Positions 36,601 to 47,848 of a DNA stretch of 64,000 nucleotides are shown here, in pieces. Source of the DNA: Epinephelus fuscoguttatus (Eukaryota > Chordata > Actinopteri > Perciformes > Serranidae); contig NC_064759.1 of assembly GCF_011397635.1 (NCBI RefSeq), positions 17,198,428 to 17,262,427 of the forward strand, read 5' to 3'. Numbering within the stretch: position 1 is the stretch's first letter; every line of letters starts with the position of its first letter. A model generated the notes under the pieces. The model saw only the letters and a list, made by a program, of their open reading frames with translations. It made no database searches and had not been told where the DNA came from. The position numbers and the translations under genes are program-made.

Positions 36601-39600
36601 GAGAGCTAGCAAACGGCTAGCTTGGCTCTGTCCAAAGATAACAAAATCTACCTAACAGCAGGTAGGGCTGTGTGCCAGATTTTTCTTGGCTGTGACTTCC
36701 TGACATCCTGTTGTCACCATGTTGCCAGGCAATCAACTGAGATGTTTTTACACTTCGGTTTTTGTGTGTAGTCTAATAAACAAATGAGACAAAGCGTAAC
36801 AGAGTGTTCTATTCTACATGAATTAATTAAGTGTTAAATTAATCACACATTAACTCCACTTGACGCTCTGTTGCTCCGTCTCCTCAGACCAGAGCCACAT
36901 GTGGCTCTTTAACCCCTCTCCAGTGGCTCCCTCTGGCTGTAAAAAAAATTAAATCACATGGAAATGAAACACGTTTTAATTATTACAACATTTTAAATTT
37001 TAGCTATCATTGTTAGGCCTAATGAAATTCCTACACACACTCTTATACGAAGAATAAAAAAAAAAGTTTTTAACATTTTGTCAACTACAACTACAGCCTG
37101 GCACCTTTCTAATAAATGCTGCTGATGTCATATCTAAATGAACTTCAGGAGTGGTGGCTAGTCTTGAGTGTTCCAAGCAAGGCTGGCTATGGACTCCAAA
37201 TCCAAAAATGTAAAAGTCTGGGAGGAAAATAGAGACATTAATAATGAGTGGAGGGATTAATTTGCCTTCACCACCAAATTTTACTGCTCATTTAGGCATA
37301 TTAGTAATGTTGATTGTGGGTGCTTTCACACCTGCCCTTTTGCTTTGGTTCAATCAAACTCAAGTTTGTTTGCAAAATTAGTCCCTGATTTGGATCAAAG
37401 CAATTTCAAACGGTACTTTCCAACAGCGCTCTGAATTCATGAACAGTCCACTTTGTGCTAGAATGCACTCTGGCATTGTGAGCCAGACTAACTGTGCCCC
37501 ACTGTTTCCGGTCTCTATGCTGAGCTAAGCTAATCGGCTACTGGTGGTTGCCATATACAGTACTTAGCGGACAGACTTGAGAGTGGTACCAATCTTCTCA
37601 TCTAACTCCCAGTGAGAAAGTTAATAAATGTCAGACAATTTTTTCAAAATATTCAGTGGCGTATGTCATACCCACTGAATTCACGTACATGTGTGAATTC
37701 AAATTACTCAATTACTTTCTTCTTCTTCTGTAGAGCCAATAGTAGCAGTTGTGGTGAACCACACAGGTAGACTACCAATCCTTCATTACCAGTTCATTCT
37801 GGACTGTCAAGTGACTGGAACTGTTGCCAGCATTTGGTGGTGGAAGAATGGTGAACCTATCACTGCTGACAATACAACATTCATTGACCAGGACAACAGG
37901 ACACTGACTCTCAACCCAGTCCAACTTTCAGATACTGGAGATTATCAGTGTCAGGCTTTAAATGCTGTGAGCAACATGACCAGCAGCCCCTACACGGTTA
38001 GAGTGAACTGTAAGTATCTTAATCTCTTTTTCTCACTTATGTCGATACACACAAAGAACAGAAACATTGAGAAATTTAACCTTCTTATTAATTGTTTGAC
38101 ATGAAAAGATGGCCCAATGAAACCAGTGATTGTGGGGCCATCCATGGCTCTGATGGGAACACTGCAAACCCTCAACTGCTCAAGCGCCTCTTATCCTCCC
38201 AGCCACATCAGCTGGCACTTCAACAATACCCAGCTGGCTACCACCTCAGAGTTGACGATTGGACCGCTAACCCTTAATATGAGTGGGATATACACCTGCA
38301 TGGCCGTCAACAACATCACCTCCAAGAACAGCACTGCCTACACGATGCTCTCTGTTTTGAGTAAGTTACTGCATAGTTTGACATTTTAAGCAAGCAAACA
38401 TTTAGCTTAGCTTAGGCGGAGGAAATGGCTAACCTGGCTCTATCCAAAAGTAGAATAAAACACCCACCTGCACTGACAAAATCACAACTTGAGTCTGAGA
38501 GGTGCTCGTAGGCTAATTTTCTTACCTTTGGATACAGCAAGGCTGACTGTTTTCCTCTGTTTCCACACTTTATGCTAAGCTAAGCTAAGCTAAAAGAAAA
38601 AAGCCTCCTCGCTGTAGATTTATACTCAGCAGTCATGAGAGTGGTATGAATGCTGACTTCAAATAAAGCAAATATTCCCAAAATATTTATTTAGTCTGTC
38701 TCAAAAAATAAAAAAAATTGCAAAACCAGTAAGCCAGTGCATCATATACGTTTTGGAGTTTTGCCACCATCCTTTTATTCTCCGCAGCTCCAGTGACCAT
38801 GGCGTTAGTAAAAATTGTCAGAGCTCAGCCAATCCAGAACCACACTTTGACTCTGACCTGTGAGACAGCTGGAAGTGTGGACTGGATCATCTGGATGTAT
38901 AATTCATCCCCACTGTATCCTGACAGCACAAGACACTTCTCAATGGATAACGCCACCCTCACCTTCAATCCTGTCATGAAATCTGACGATGGGAACTATC
39001 AATGCGTAGCTTCCAACCCATTCAGCAGATTATCCAGTCAAAACTTCACGCTGGAGGTTTTTTGTAAGTACTCACCATGACGTCTTACCCTGAGGACTTT
39101 TTCAATCTGCCAAAATAATACATTAATTAACATTAACATTAATACAGCAGTTTATAAAAAGAAATTCTAAAAAACATAGGAAAGTAAGTAAAAGTAGTAA
39201 TACCACAGTGTGAAAATACTTTGTCACAAGTGAAAGCCTCTTTTTCAAAAGTATAAGCCAGGGGCCAGCGACCTTTACCATCAAAAGAGCCATTTTTGAC
39301 CAAAAATAATCAAAAAAATCTGTGTGGCTCCTGAGCCGCAGGTAGCCCAACCCTGGTATAGGCATTGAAATATTCTTGTAAGTGCCAAAAGTAAAAGTAT
39401 TCATTATGTAGAATAGCACATTTCAGAATGATATTATTAGACTAATTACTGATGCATTTATGCGTTCACCTCCTGTCTTTAAGAGGCTTAAGCAAAAAAC
39501 ATGCAGTTGTTTGTAAAAATGTGTTGTTTTTGCCCATTGTATTCAAAATATTTCTGCATCCTGGCATCCCTAAGCAGTCTTGAAATTGCATATGACTGGA

Positions 39601-42600
39601 AAGCTGAGACTATTTTGGATTTAATGAGCCCAAATTTATTCATATGTGATGATGTTAGCCCCCATATTAGCCATTTCATTGTAATGAGACCTTTTTTTTT
39701 ATGGATGACACTGTATGAAATGACCTATTGTAACCTCAACTGAGGATAATACAGCCTCATGAAACTCTACAACCACAAACTATAGAGCTCGGACATTCAG
39801 AGGATGTATGGCCTGCATAGGTATCATGACAATTTGAGGGTTTCGCAGCAGTTTCCACAGTAGAAGTGCTCACCATCAAATTGCTGATACATGCAAGTCT
39901 ATCAGAAATCTCCAAATGTGAAAAGTTTTTGATACCAAATTATTTCCTATGGTGGTCCTCAAGGTCTATGTTTTAATTTGGTATTTTGGAGGGATTTTGA
40001 CTATTTCTATCAATTCTTGAGTGGTCAAAAATACTTAAATTAAGCACAAAACTGTGTAACTGAACCAAAATTCCTTAAAAAATGTACACACCTAACTGAA
40101 CATGTCATCATAATTTACTGGTTGATTATATTTTACATCTGCAGAGTAACTAGTAAACTAAAGCATTTCAATAAATGTAGAGAAGTAAAAATGTAAAGTA
40201 CTTGACTCTGAATTGTAGTGGAGTAGAAGTATGAAGTAGCTTAAATACAGGACTTGTGTAAATGTATCTGACGACCACACACTTAGTGGAATAATCAAAA
40301 AAATATCAACTGAAATGAACCAACATTCGATCGTTGGTGTCAGTATATTCAAAGGTGGACTTCTCCATTCATGTACACCTCTGTGTTGTATAAATGTTTT
40401 CAGTGAAGATGATCTAAAGTAATATCTGTGTGTTTAGATGGACCACAGATGCCAACTATCATGGGTCCAAATGTGGTAAGGACGGGAGACAACGTCACAC
40501 TCAGCTGCTACGCATCATCAAACCCTCCCAGCTCCTATAAATGGTTTTTCAATGATACTCTGGTGGCCAATATGTCTGAGTATACCACACCTCATGTTAC
40601 CAAAGACATGAGTGGGATGTACACCTGCGTGGCCTACAACAACATCACCCACAAAACCAGCACTGCATACACAAAGCTCACTGTTTTTGGTGAGACTTGG
40701 GTCGCAATTTCAATGTTTCTGTAAGAATGTATGTGGCCCAGGAGAGCACTAAAAATGGTTGTGTACTTTGTTTCCAGATGGATTTGAACATGTGCAAGTA
40801 GAACCACCCATGGATCCTGCCATAGAAGGTGATATTTATCAGCTAACATGCAATGTGACTGGACCTGTTGGGCATGTTTACTGGATGAAAAATGGTGAGC
40901 CACTGCATGAAGACAACAGAACTGTTTTCCACATGGAAAACAAGATGGTCACCTTCAACCCAGTGGAACAAAACGACACTGGAGACTACCAGTGTGTGGC
41001 TACCAATGCGGTTTGGAACATGACCAGCCCTCCATACAGGCTCCTTGTGAACTGTAAGTAACTTTTAAAGGTCAAATGTAAAAGATTTTGGGGGATTTAG
41101 TGGCATCTAGTGGTGAGGATTGCAGACTGCAGCCAGCTGAAACTTCACCTTGTTAGAATTCCTTCAGTGTTCACTGTCCAGATTGTTTTTACTGGGAGCT
41201 GAATTAACTGCAGAGGTCTCTTCCTCTCCAAAGAAACAGACCAGGTGATTAAAACGCTGGGCCTGGGCCTGTTTGCCCAGCACCTGCTAATGTGTGCTCA
41301 CCTACTTTCTCTGATAACTGAATGTGTGCTCACTTTGTTTCTGATCCAGACGTTCAGGAGGTTTTCACCTTGAACCGAATTGTCCACAGACGTCTCCTAC
41401 CCTCCAAAACAAACAGACCCGGTGATTTAAACCAGTAAAACCACTAAATAAAGCAGTTTCATGTTACAAATCAGTGATTCTCCGACACTCTTTGGCATGT
41501 CGAAGACGGGCCTCTTACCTAGCACCTGCTTATCTCAAGATCTAGTCATTTAGGAGGTTTTTGGCATAAATTGATTTATCTGCAGAGGTCTCTTCCTCCC
41601 TAAAAAGTGGATCCAGTGATTTAAACTGGCAAAAACACTCAATAAAGCATATTCACGTAAAAAAAATCAGTGTTCTCATTGGGCAAGGGCAGCTAACTAC
41701 AGTAGCCAATGTGATAACACGAATGGCGCTATTTAGAGCAGGTGTTCGGTTTGTCTGTTTTGGTGGTTCAACATGGCGAACTCAGTAGACGAGGGTCCGC
41801 TCTTATTATTTTATGTAACATTTCTGCAGTATGTCCCCCTAAATCCTACACACTGGACATTTTAAGGATTTATTTCACTGTAACTAACTTTTTTTTAACC
41901 CATAGTATTTGTAGTTGATGAAATACGGTACTATGCAAACTTATTTTCTCCTTTGCTGTTTCAGATGGACCAGAAAAACCTGTGATTTATGGGCCAGATT
42001 TTGGTGAGACAGGACATAACGTGACCTTCTCCTGTTCTGCCATGTCGGTGCCTCCCTGTGAGTTCAGCTGGTTGTTCAATGGCTCCAGCGTGGGCAATAA
42101 TTCAGAGTATACGACGGAGCGTTTGTCTTTTAATATGAGTGGAGAGTACACCTGCGTGGCCTCAAACAACGTGACGAAACAGATCAGCAATATCACCAAG
42201 ATGCTCACAGTCATTGGTAAGAAAATTCAGAGGACTCCTTCAATGCATGTTCATGTGACTGTACAACTGATCAGATACTGATTTCTGCTGTGCTCTCTGT
42301 CCACAGAGGCAATTGAGTCAGTGATGATCAAAAACAACACAGTCCCAATAAACTCGGAGAACTTCACTCTCACCTGTGACGTTGTTGGGCCCTATGACAC
42401 AATCTACTGGATGAAGGACAACAAGTACCTCGCCATGACAAACTCCAGCTCACAATCAAACATGTTCTACCACGCTATAAACAACACACTGCACTTCACC
42501 CCAGTGACGATGGACAATGATGGGGTATATCACTGTGTTGCTATCAATCAGGCTGGTCCACATAGAAGCCCCAAATACAACCTCTTGGTGAACTGTGAGT

Positions 42601-44700
42601 GTTGTAGGAAATGATGGAGAGTGTTTTTTTTTTTTTACTTGTTCAGTTCATTTAAACTTGTTTTAAGGTAATCAATATTCATTTCATTTTAAATGTTGCA
42701 TGACAGTGTATTAAAACTTCCTTAGCTTCTTCCTTAGCAGAACAGTGGAAGGAAAAAATAGAAATACATCATTTGACCGGCTGAAACTGTCACATTATTC
42801 ACACAGCACTAAATGAGACAGATAATCTGTGAAAGAAATTATATTCCTCTGCTTATACTCCATTGCCTTGTAGCGCTCCTAATGGCATTACCGCACCTGA
42901 ACAAAAACAACCAGTCAGAGCCGAGGAGTCTCTAACACAGCTGTTAATTATGTCGATCACTGCTTGTGAACTGCAGTCAAAGTGTAAAGCTAGGCAGCGC
43001 TGATCAAATATGAATCAAGATTTTGTTACTGCATTGCATCACCTCAAGTGTTTTCATTAACATAATTTAGTGTACTGTTTAGCTATAAAATGAGAAAGTT
43101 GCTTCGGCTGGTGGGTGCTACTTAGTACTCAATCGGTCGTCCTTTTCCAACATGGCGGCTGGGGATAGGTGTAGATTTCAGGAAGGATGCAGTATATTTA
43201 CTGTAAGAGTTTGACCAGAAATACCTGAGTGAGTTTTTATGCCTCTGCACCAGTGACAACCGTGGTCAGAGGCTTTATGTTTTCTAGGGTTGTCCATCCA
43301 TCCTCTATCCGTCTGTTCATCCATCTGTCTGTCCCACTGTTGTGAACGCAATATCTCAAGAAGACCTTGAGGGAATTTCTTCAAATTTGGCACAAATTTC
43401 CATTTGGACTCAATGATGGAGTGATTAGAGTTTGGTGATCAAAGGTCACTGACCTCATCCCTCTTATTCTTGTGAATGTGATATCTCAATAACATCGCAA
43501 GGAAATTTCTTCTCTGTGCAGAACGATGAACTGATTAGAATTTAGTAGTCAAAAGTCAAGGTCACTGCGACCTCACAATCCTGTTTTCAACCACAACTCA
43601 AGAATTCTTGTGCTAATTATGGCTATATCTTACATAAATGTCTGATAGGGAAAAATGATGAAGTGATGACATTTTATATGCGAAATGTCAAAGGCCAGCT
43701 TCACTGTGACATCATAATGTTCCGCATGTTGCCCTTACTCAACATCATAACTCGGGAACAAAAGGGGAGACATTTGGTCAGATACTATTAGTAGCACTAA
43801 TCTTTTGTGCACACCTTGACACTGATGATTTTATAGATCTTCTGTGCTGTCAGGTTGAAGATGTGTGTGAAGCATCCATGATTTCACAGATGTAGATGTA
43901 ACCTGTCAGTGCAACCTGACGGAGGCATGCAACCGCGAGGCAGTAATTCTAGTTTTGCAATGCTGCTCAGAGCAAACGTGGTTATAGGTTTGAAAAAGAC
44001 TGAGCATTTTGTGCCAAAGCAATTCATAACTTTATTGTCCATCACGCTGACTCACTCCGTCTCTCTGTGTTTGCAGATGGCCCTCTGAATGTGAAAATCT
44101 CTGGTCCATTCATAACAGGAATGAAAAACTACGTGACCATGGTGTGCTCCGCTGATTCTCGGCCCGATTGTAAATACCAATGGTTCTTCAAAACTCAGTC
44201 GTCAGTGGCTGTAGCGACTGGCCCTGTTATCACTTTCCCTTTGAAGAAAGAGAATGAGGGAACATACATATGTAAGGCGAGGAACCCTGTGACCAATATC
44301 ACACTGTACAAGACTCAAACCTTCACTTTCTCAGGTGAGTGATCCTTACTGCTTGATCAGCTGACAAGCAGAAATATGAACGGAACATGTGCCGATGTTT
44401 TGACAGGATCATTTTAAAATGTTTTTGTTAATTTGTGTTTTAGTTTCTGTTGGTTGTATAGTGTGGAATATTTGACAAACATAGATGATTACAGCCACAT
44501 AAATAATTTTGTCAGTGATCATATCAGAATAGTTGTTATACAGTTACAGATATCTCATGCTGTATTAAATGCAACGTGATTTATTTGTCATTATTTCCTC
44601 CCCTCTCTCCCTCTTAGCCTCCGCCCTCCACCTCCCATGCCGAGGCAGTCTGATGTTGATGGGTGTGTTTGCTTTGTCTGTCTCCAGGCTGTTGAGCTGA
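30626..44700 (+). CDS. long CEACAM-like glycoprotein: N domain, five A-B Ig pairs, GPI-type tail
   Basis: Thirteen exons, all phase-1 junctions: 30626-30680 (signal), 30842-31132 (N), 34077-34358 (A1), 34454-34717 (B1), 37734-38009 (A2), 38109-38360 (B2), 38788-39063 (A3), 40438-40689 (B3), 40778-41053 (A4), 41965-42216 (B4), 42307-42594 (A5), 44077-44334 (B5) and 44618-44700 (TGA). The protein is 1034 aa. The N domain (residues 19-115) is V-like without Ig cysteines (ITSL-type strand then LEDSGVYTLQAVN). A exons are 276-288 nt and B exons 252-264 nt; most B domains begin YGP and have MSGxYTC, and most A domains have DTGDYQC or similar. All ten C2 domains keep C...W...C and many N-glycosylation sites. 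The last exon encodes a hydrophobic stretch (SLMLMGVFALSV) a few residues from the end and no cytoplasmic region, so a GPI anchor is likely. The acceptor of B2 (tgacatgaaaag) has a poor pyrimidine tract. The layout equals CEACAM5 (N-A1B1-A2B2-A3B3-GPI) with two more pairs. Confidence 0.85.
32237..33613. repeat. 29-bp minisatellite with telomere-like CCTAACC core
   Basis: Roughly 35 diverged head-to-tail units of about 29 bp, of the form acctaacctatgtaacttta plus ctttcttaa, fill 32237-32900 and 33256-33613. They are interrupted by another element. It lies in the N-to-A1 intron of the long CEACAM-like gene. Confidence 0.85.
32905..33256. mobile_element. TIR element nested in the minisatellite
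   Basis: The left side (cattggtccgatagcccatt, ggtctgacatccc) and the right side (ggctgtcggaccaatgggc, gtcggaacaatagg) are inverted repeats built from CCCATTGGTCCGACA-like units. The interior is GC-rich, non-coding, and has its own cctaaccctaacc run. Ends are approximate. Confidence 0.6.
34898..36491 (+). mobile_element. Tc1/mariner element with 275-bp inverted repeats
   Basis: TA dinucleotides flank the element (34896-34897 and 36492-36493). The left arm 34898-35172 and the right arm 36217-36491 are near-identical inverted repeats starting cactgaacaaaaatataaac. The total length of 1594 bp and the central transposase frame are typical of a complete Tc1-like element. It lies in the B1-to-A2 intron of the long CEACAM-like gene. 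The high arm identity suggests recent insertion. Confidence 0.93.
35195..36118 (+). pseudogene. Tc1-like transposase with one in-frame stop
   Basis: A 308-codon frame starts MPQMSQVLRE. It has an N-terminal helix-turn-helix region (MSTRAVARELNVHFSTISRH) and the catalytic motifs FTDES (first Asp), DNARP (second Asp) and SPIEHVW (Glu), i.e. a DDE domain in order and at normal spacing. A single TAG at 35903-35905, just before HDNARPH, splits it; everything after stays in frame to TGA 36116-36118. I see no frameshift, so it has been inactive only a short time. It cannot make full-length enzyme but the element could be moved in trans by a relative. Confidence 0.9.
37490..38665. repeat. two fragments of a fish repeat ('gctaagctaagctaa' type)
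   Basis: Fragments at about 37490-37640 (tgctgagctaagctaatcgg, gagagtggtaccaatcttct) and 38390-38665 (tatgctaagctaagctaagc, gagagtggtatgaatgctga) are the same family, placed in the introns before A2 and before A3. Exons A2 and B2 lie between them and are not repeat. Confidence 0.6.
41065..41865. mobile_element. non-autonomous TIR element, 801 bp
   Basis: The left end ttaaaggtcaaatgtaaaag and right end cctacacactggacatttta are imperfect inverted repeats. The interior repeats the phrase gcagaggtctcttcctc and is non-coding. It lies in the A4-to-B4 intron. A related left end is at 16510. Confidence 0.6.
42880..43160. repeat. small interspersed repeat in the A5-B5 intron
   Basis: Phrases accagtcagagccgaggagt, aacacagctgttaattatgt and cttgtgaactgcagtcaaag are typical of a common fish repeat. 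Ends uncertain. Confidence 0.4.
43235..43955. repeat. copy 3 (most complete) of the three-copy interspersed family
   Basis: Runs from tgcctctgcaccagtgacaa to aaccgcgaggcagtaattct and includes aatttcttcaaatttggcac and aaagtcaaggtcactgcgac. It matches 20450-21010 over most of its length. It lies in the A5-to-B5 intron of the long CEACAM-like gene. Confidence 0.65.
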
Positions 44701-45311
44701 ACAGTCAGACTGAAAGACGTCTTGCTCCCTCTGCGGTCTGAGTAGTCTTACTGTAAAATGAGTGTGAAGATATTGTACAGTCTATAATCTGATGCTATAT
44801 TATCAGTCCTTGTGGGTTTTGCCGGAGAGGTAAAGAAGAATGTGAAAGTATGACAGACTTTGATTTAAGTTACAGGGTTTTTTTGCCGTTGGATACTTTC
44901 TTTTATCGGTTTTATTTTCATTATCAAACAGAATATTAACATTTATAGACACTGAAAGGGAATTAAATCACCTTATTATTGCATTGCCTGTTTTTTAGGT
45001 GACATGTTTTCAATATTAGCAAGTGAAAGTAGTTGTATTAGTGTTATGGTGTTGACTGTTGCTTTAACTGTAACTGCCTCAGAGGTAGTTTAATACAAGT
45101 AATTCAATACTTTGTATAAACAATTTACTCCTCTAAAATACCTGCACACTCTTCTGGTACCAGCTGCAATTCTTCACTGTAAACACCTGCGGCTTTTCTG
45201 TTATGTGTTATATTATTAGAACTGTAAGTAAATGTGCATCTCATCATGCTGTAATTCATGGTATTTATTTTTTAATCAGTAAATAATCAACACAATCAAC
45301 GTTGTGGAGAC

Positions 45312-45317
45312 TTTATT
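45312..45317 (-). promoter_or_regulatory. candidate polyadenylation signal of cxcl17
   Basis: AATAAA on the minus strand (ttTATTgt on plus), about 190 nt after the stop at 45506. The position is normal for a short 3'UTR. Confidence 0.45.
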
Positions 45318-45505
45318 GTGGATATACAGTGTCTTTGTGTCGAGTCAGAAAGTTACAGTTATGCAGACTTTTGTTGGTGAAATATAGTCAGAAATGTTTT
45401 GCTGTTTTATAAAAGTACAACTTGTATACAAAGAAATGTGTATGACAGTAATCATTGCATAAACCTCACTACAGGGGGAGGATATTCAGTGCTTCTTAGT
45501 GTAGG

Positions 45506-47309
45506 TCATATGGGGACACTGGGACCGTACTTCCTGGTGTGAACGCCCCTCTTCTGTTTCCAGCTGCACTTCTTCAGATTCTTATTTTTCTTCCTCTGGC
45601 AAAATGCTTTCACTTGTGGTTTGAATAAATCCACACAGATAAAGCAATAGGGTGAGAAAATAACAGGTTAAGTTCACAGTCCAAAATATTTTAAATTGTT
45701 TAGTTAACACTTTTGAAAAGTCCCTGAAGAGTTTATAATCACCTTTCACCTTTAAGGGGAGACGCCTTAAAGGTGAATTTCCCCAGCTGATAACTTACAG
45801 AAAACCAGTTATTTTTTATATTCCAAGTTTTCTGAAATGTTATGTTTAAATGCGCAAATGGTCCATTATCATACAAAAATGTGCTGATTTACATACATTT
45901 CCAAAACAGGAATCTGAACATTGGATAAAGCCAAGTTCAAAGTTCTTTTTTTTTTTTTTTTAACTTTGTCATATTTATGTCAAAGGTTTTTACAGAGGGG
46001 ATTTTGGATGTCTCTTTTTATCACTATATAAATCAAAAAACACTGTCAACAGCTATAAAAAAAATCTATTTTTGCCATGTTTTTCAGAATAAAATGTTCT
46101 ATAAATCAGGCTATGAATGATACATGAACGAACTCCTTGGTAAAAACCTTCAAAACATAAATAGGAATAAAACTGGAAAGTCTGGTGTATGTAAGCGCTA
46201 CTGAAGTGGGGATTTTTGGATCGGAGTATGAGGAAAAACTCATTTTGAGAAAATGGCCTTCAAAATCATCATTTGTAAAATCCCCCACATTTTCAGACAA
46301 ACAAAGAAGACACACGTGTAAAAATTTAACCAACAGATATCACCTTAAACTTCCCCAGCTGAGTCGTATCGTATTTTCTTAAATGTGTAAAAATTCAAAT
46401 TAGGCGTTATCTATTTAAATATACACTTTTACATACATTTCCAAAACAGAAATCTCAACTGAACTAAACACCTAAATGTGTATTTTGGATGTTTTCTTTC
46501 CACTAGTCTGAAAGAAGACATGTTAAAGTAGCCCAAAATCTCAGAACTGACCAGTACATAAACTGTATTTTCACCTCTGGTTTCTCCCCTTAGTTTGAGT
46601 TACTGAATACAAGACTGACTTACTTGTGACTGATTGTTTTACTTTAATATTTTATAAACCTGATACGCTATATGTAACTCACATTTTCCTTGTTTGCCGT
46701 TGCGTCTGCCAGACTGGTGACAAGGGCAGCGTGCATTCACCGTCTCTCCTCCCTTTCCTGGGTGACCATATGAAAAGACAAAAGAGTAGATAGGGTTAGG
46801 ACAATGCACTCAGCTAATGCTGAGGCTCTGCTTACATATAAACTGCAGATAGCTGACTAGATATGTGTTTTGTTCACAGTATACACTTCTTTCACCTTTA
46901 CAGTTACACAGCCTGACATGGTGTCTGGGGATGTGGATTGGATTTGCAGTTGTCATGGGTTTTCCAACCGCAGACGCTACGACATAAATGATATCAAATA
47001 GAATAGATTAATTGCATTTATTAGGGTCAATTAAGTGCAAATGGAAATACAAAACTTTAGATATTACTGAACCACTCTTGTGGAAAATGTGTTTTTAATC
47101 ATTAATCTTGCATACCATCAGTGAGTGTGCTGACAGTCAGGGATTGTTCCCGTGTCTCAGGATCACCTGTAATGCACACACAGGATGTAAGATTACTTTT
47201 AAAACTCATTATCTTGTCTCACTCTGATATATAAGAACACAATACCTTGGCTGTGATCAGTAAATACAAGCAGTCCAAGAACCACCAACATGAACATCCT
47301 TAATCCCAT
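45506..47309 (-). CDS. cxcl17: CXCL17-like secreted chemokine-type protein, 98 aa
   Basis: Four exons on the minus strand: 47246-47309, 47116-47166, 46683-46757 and 45506-45612 (TGA 45506-45508), all joined in phase 1. A signal peptide (MGLRMFMLVVLGLLVFTDHS) is followed by a short acidic/Ser-Thr linker, then NARCPCHQSGRRNGKQGK, AFCQRKKNKNLKKCSW and a basic end that stops ...GPSVPI. The pattern CxC-C-C, strong basicity, four-exon layout and small size fit CXCL17; human CXCL17 also has a CPC motif and ends Leu-Pro-Leu. The C-terminal Val-Pro-Ile fits the Xaa-Pro-Yaa ending that, as I recall, is proposed to activate the receptor GPR25. Synteny is decisive: human CXCL17 sits beside CEACAM1 near PAFAH1B3 and PRR19. 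The last acceptor could be at cacaag (used here) or 6 bp further on (tgaaag); both keep the frame. Overall similarity to human is too low for sequence alone to prove orthology. Confidence 0.78.
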
Positions 47310-47396
47310 GTTGTACCAAAGCCAGTCGAGGTGAAGAAATCCTGTAGGTAACCTCAGTCCCAGTGCTGGAATAAGATGGTTGCTGTTGCTGTAGTT

Positions 47397-47405
47397 CTTT
47401 ATAAA
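47397..47405 (-). promoter_or_regulatory. TATA box of cxcl17
   Basis: TTTATAAAG on the minus strand lies about 90 bp before the ATG at 47309, leaving a short 5'UTR (start expected near 47370) without need for an extra exon. Confidence 0.5.
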
Positions 47406-47848
47406 CGATGGTGTTGATGTCTGAAATTTTAGCCGTGGCGCATTCATCGACTGCCAGATACGTGAAGCGTGAAGCCTGCCCACCCAGCACCTTTCACAGT
47501 GGGTGACTGTGAATAACAGGAAATGGGTAACTTTGCCAAAAAAGAGTGATTGCGGTTTTGCGTAATGGCTCGTTGTGGTGAGAAGGTGAGGGACCCACAT
47601 GATACTGACCTACAGTTAAAGAAGATTAGGATTCAGAATATGCCTGTCTTTAAAGTCTCAATGGAAACTTTTCTTGCAGGGTCTTGTAATTATACGATCA
47701 CACTTTTTATTGTTGTTAGGTTTGTTTCATGACTGTGAGCATGTTATTTGTATTGCTGCCTGTCTTGGCTAGGAGAGTCTTGAAATAGATTGTTTTTAAT
47801 CATAATGAGTCTTTTACTCCTGGTTATATCAAGGTTCAATTCAATTAT

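Noticed and set aside
47199-47600. 133-codon minus-strand frame starting upstream of cxcl17
   Set aside because: It merely runs through the cxcl17 signal-peptide exon into the intron. The TATA box at 47397-47405 places transcription start downstream of its first ATG.
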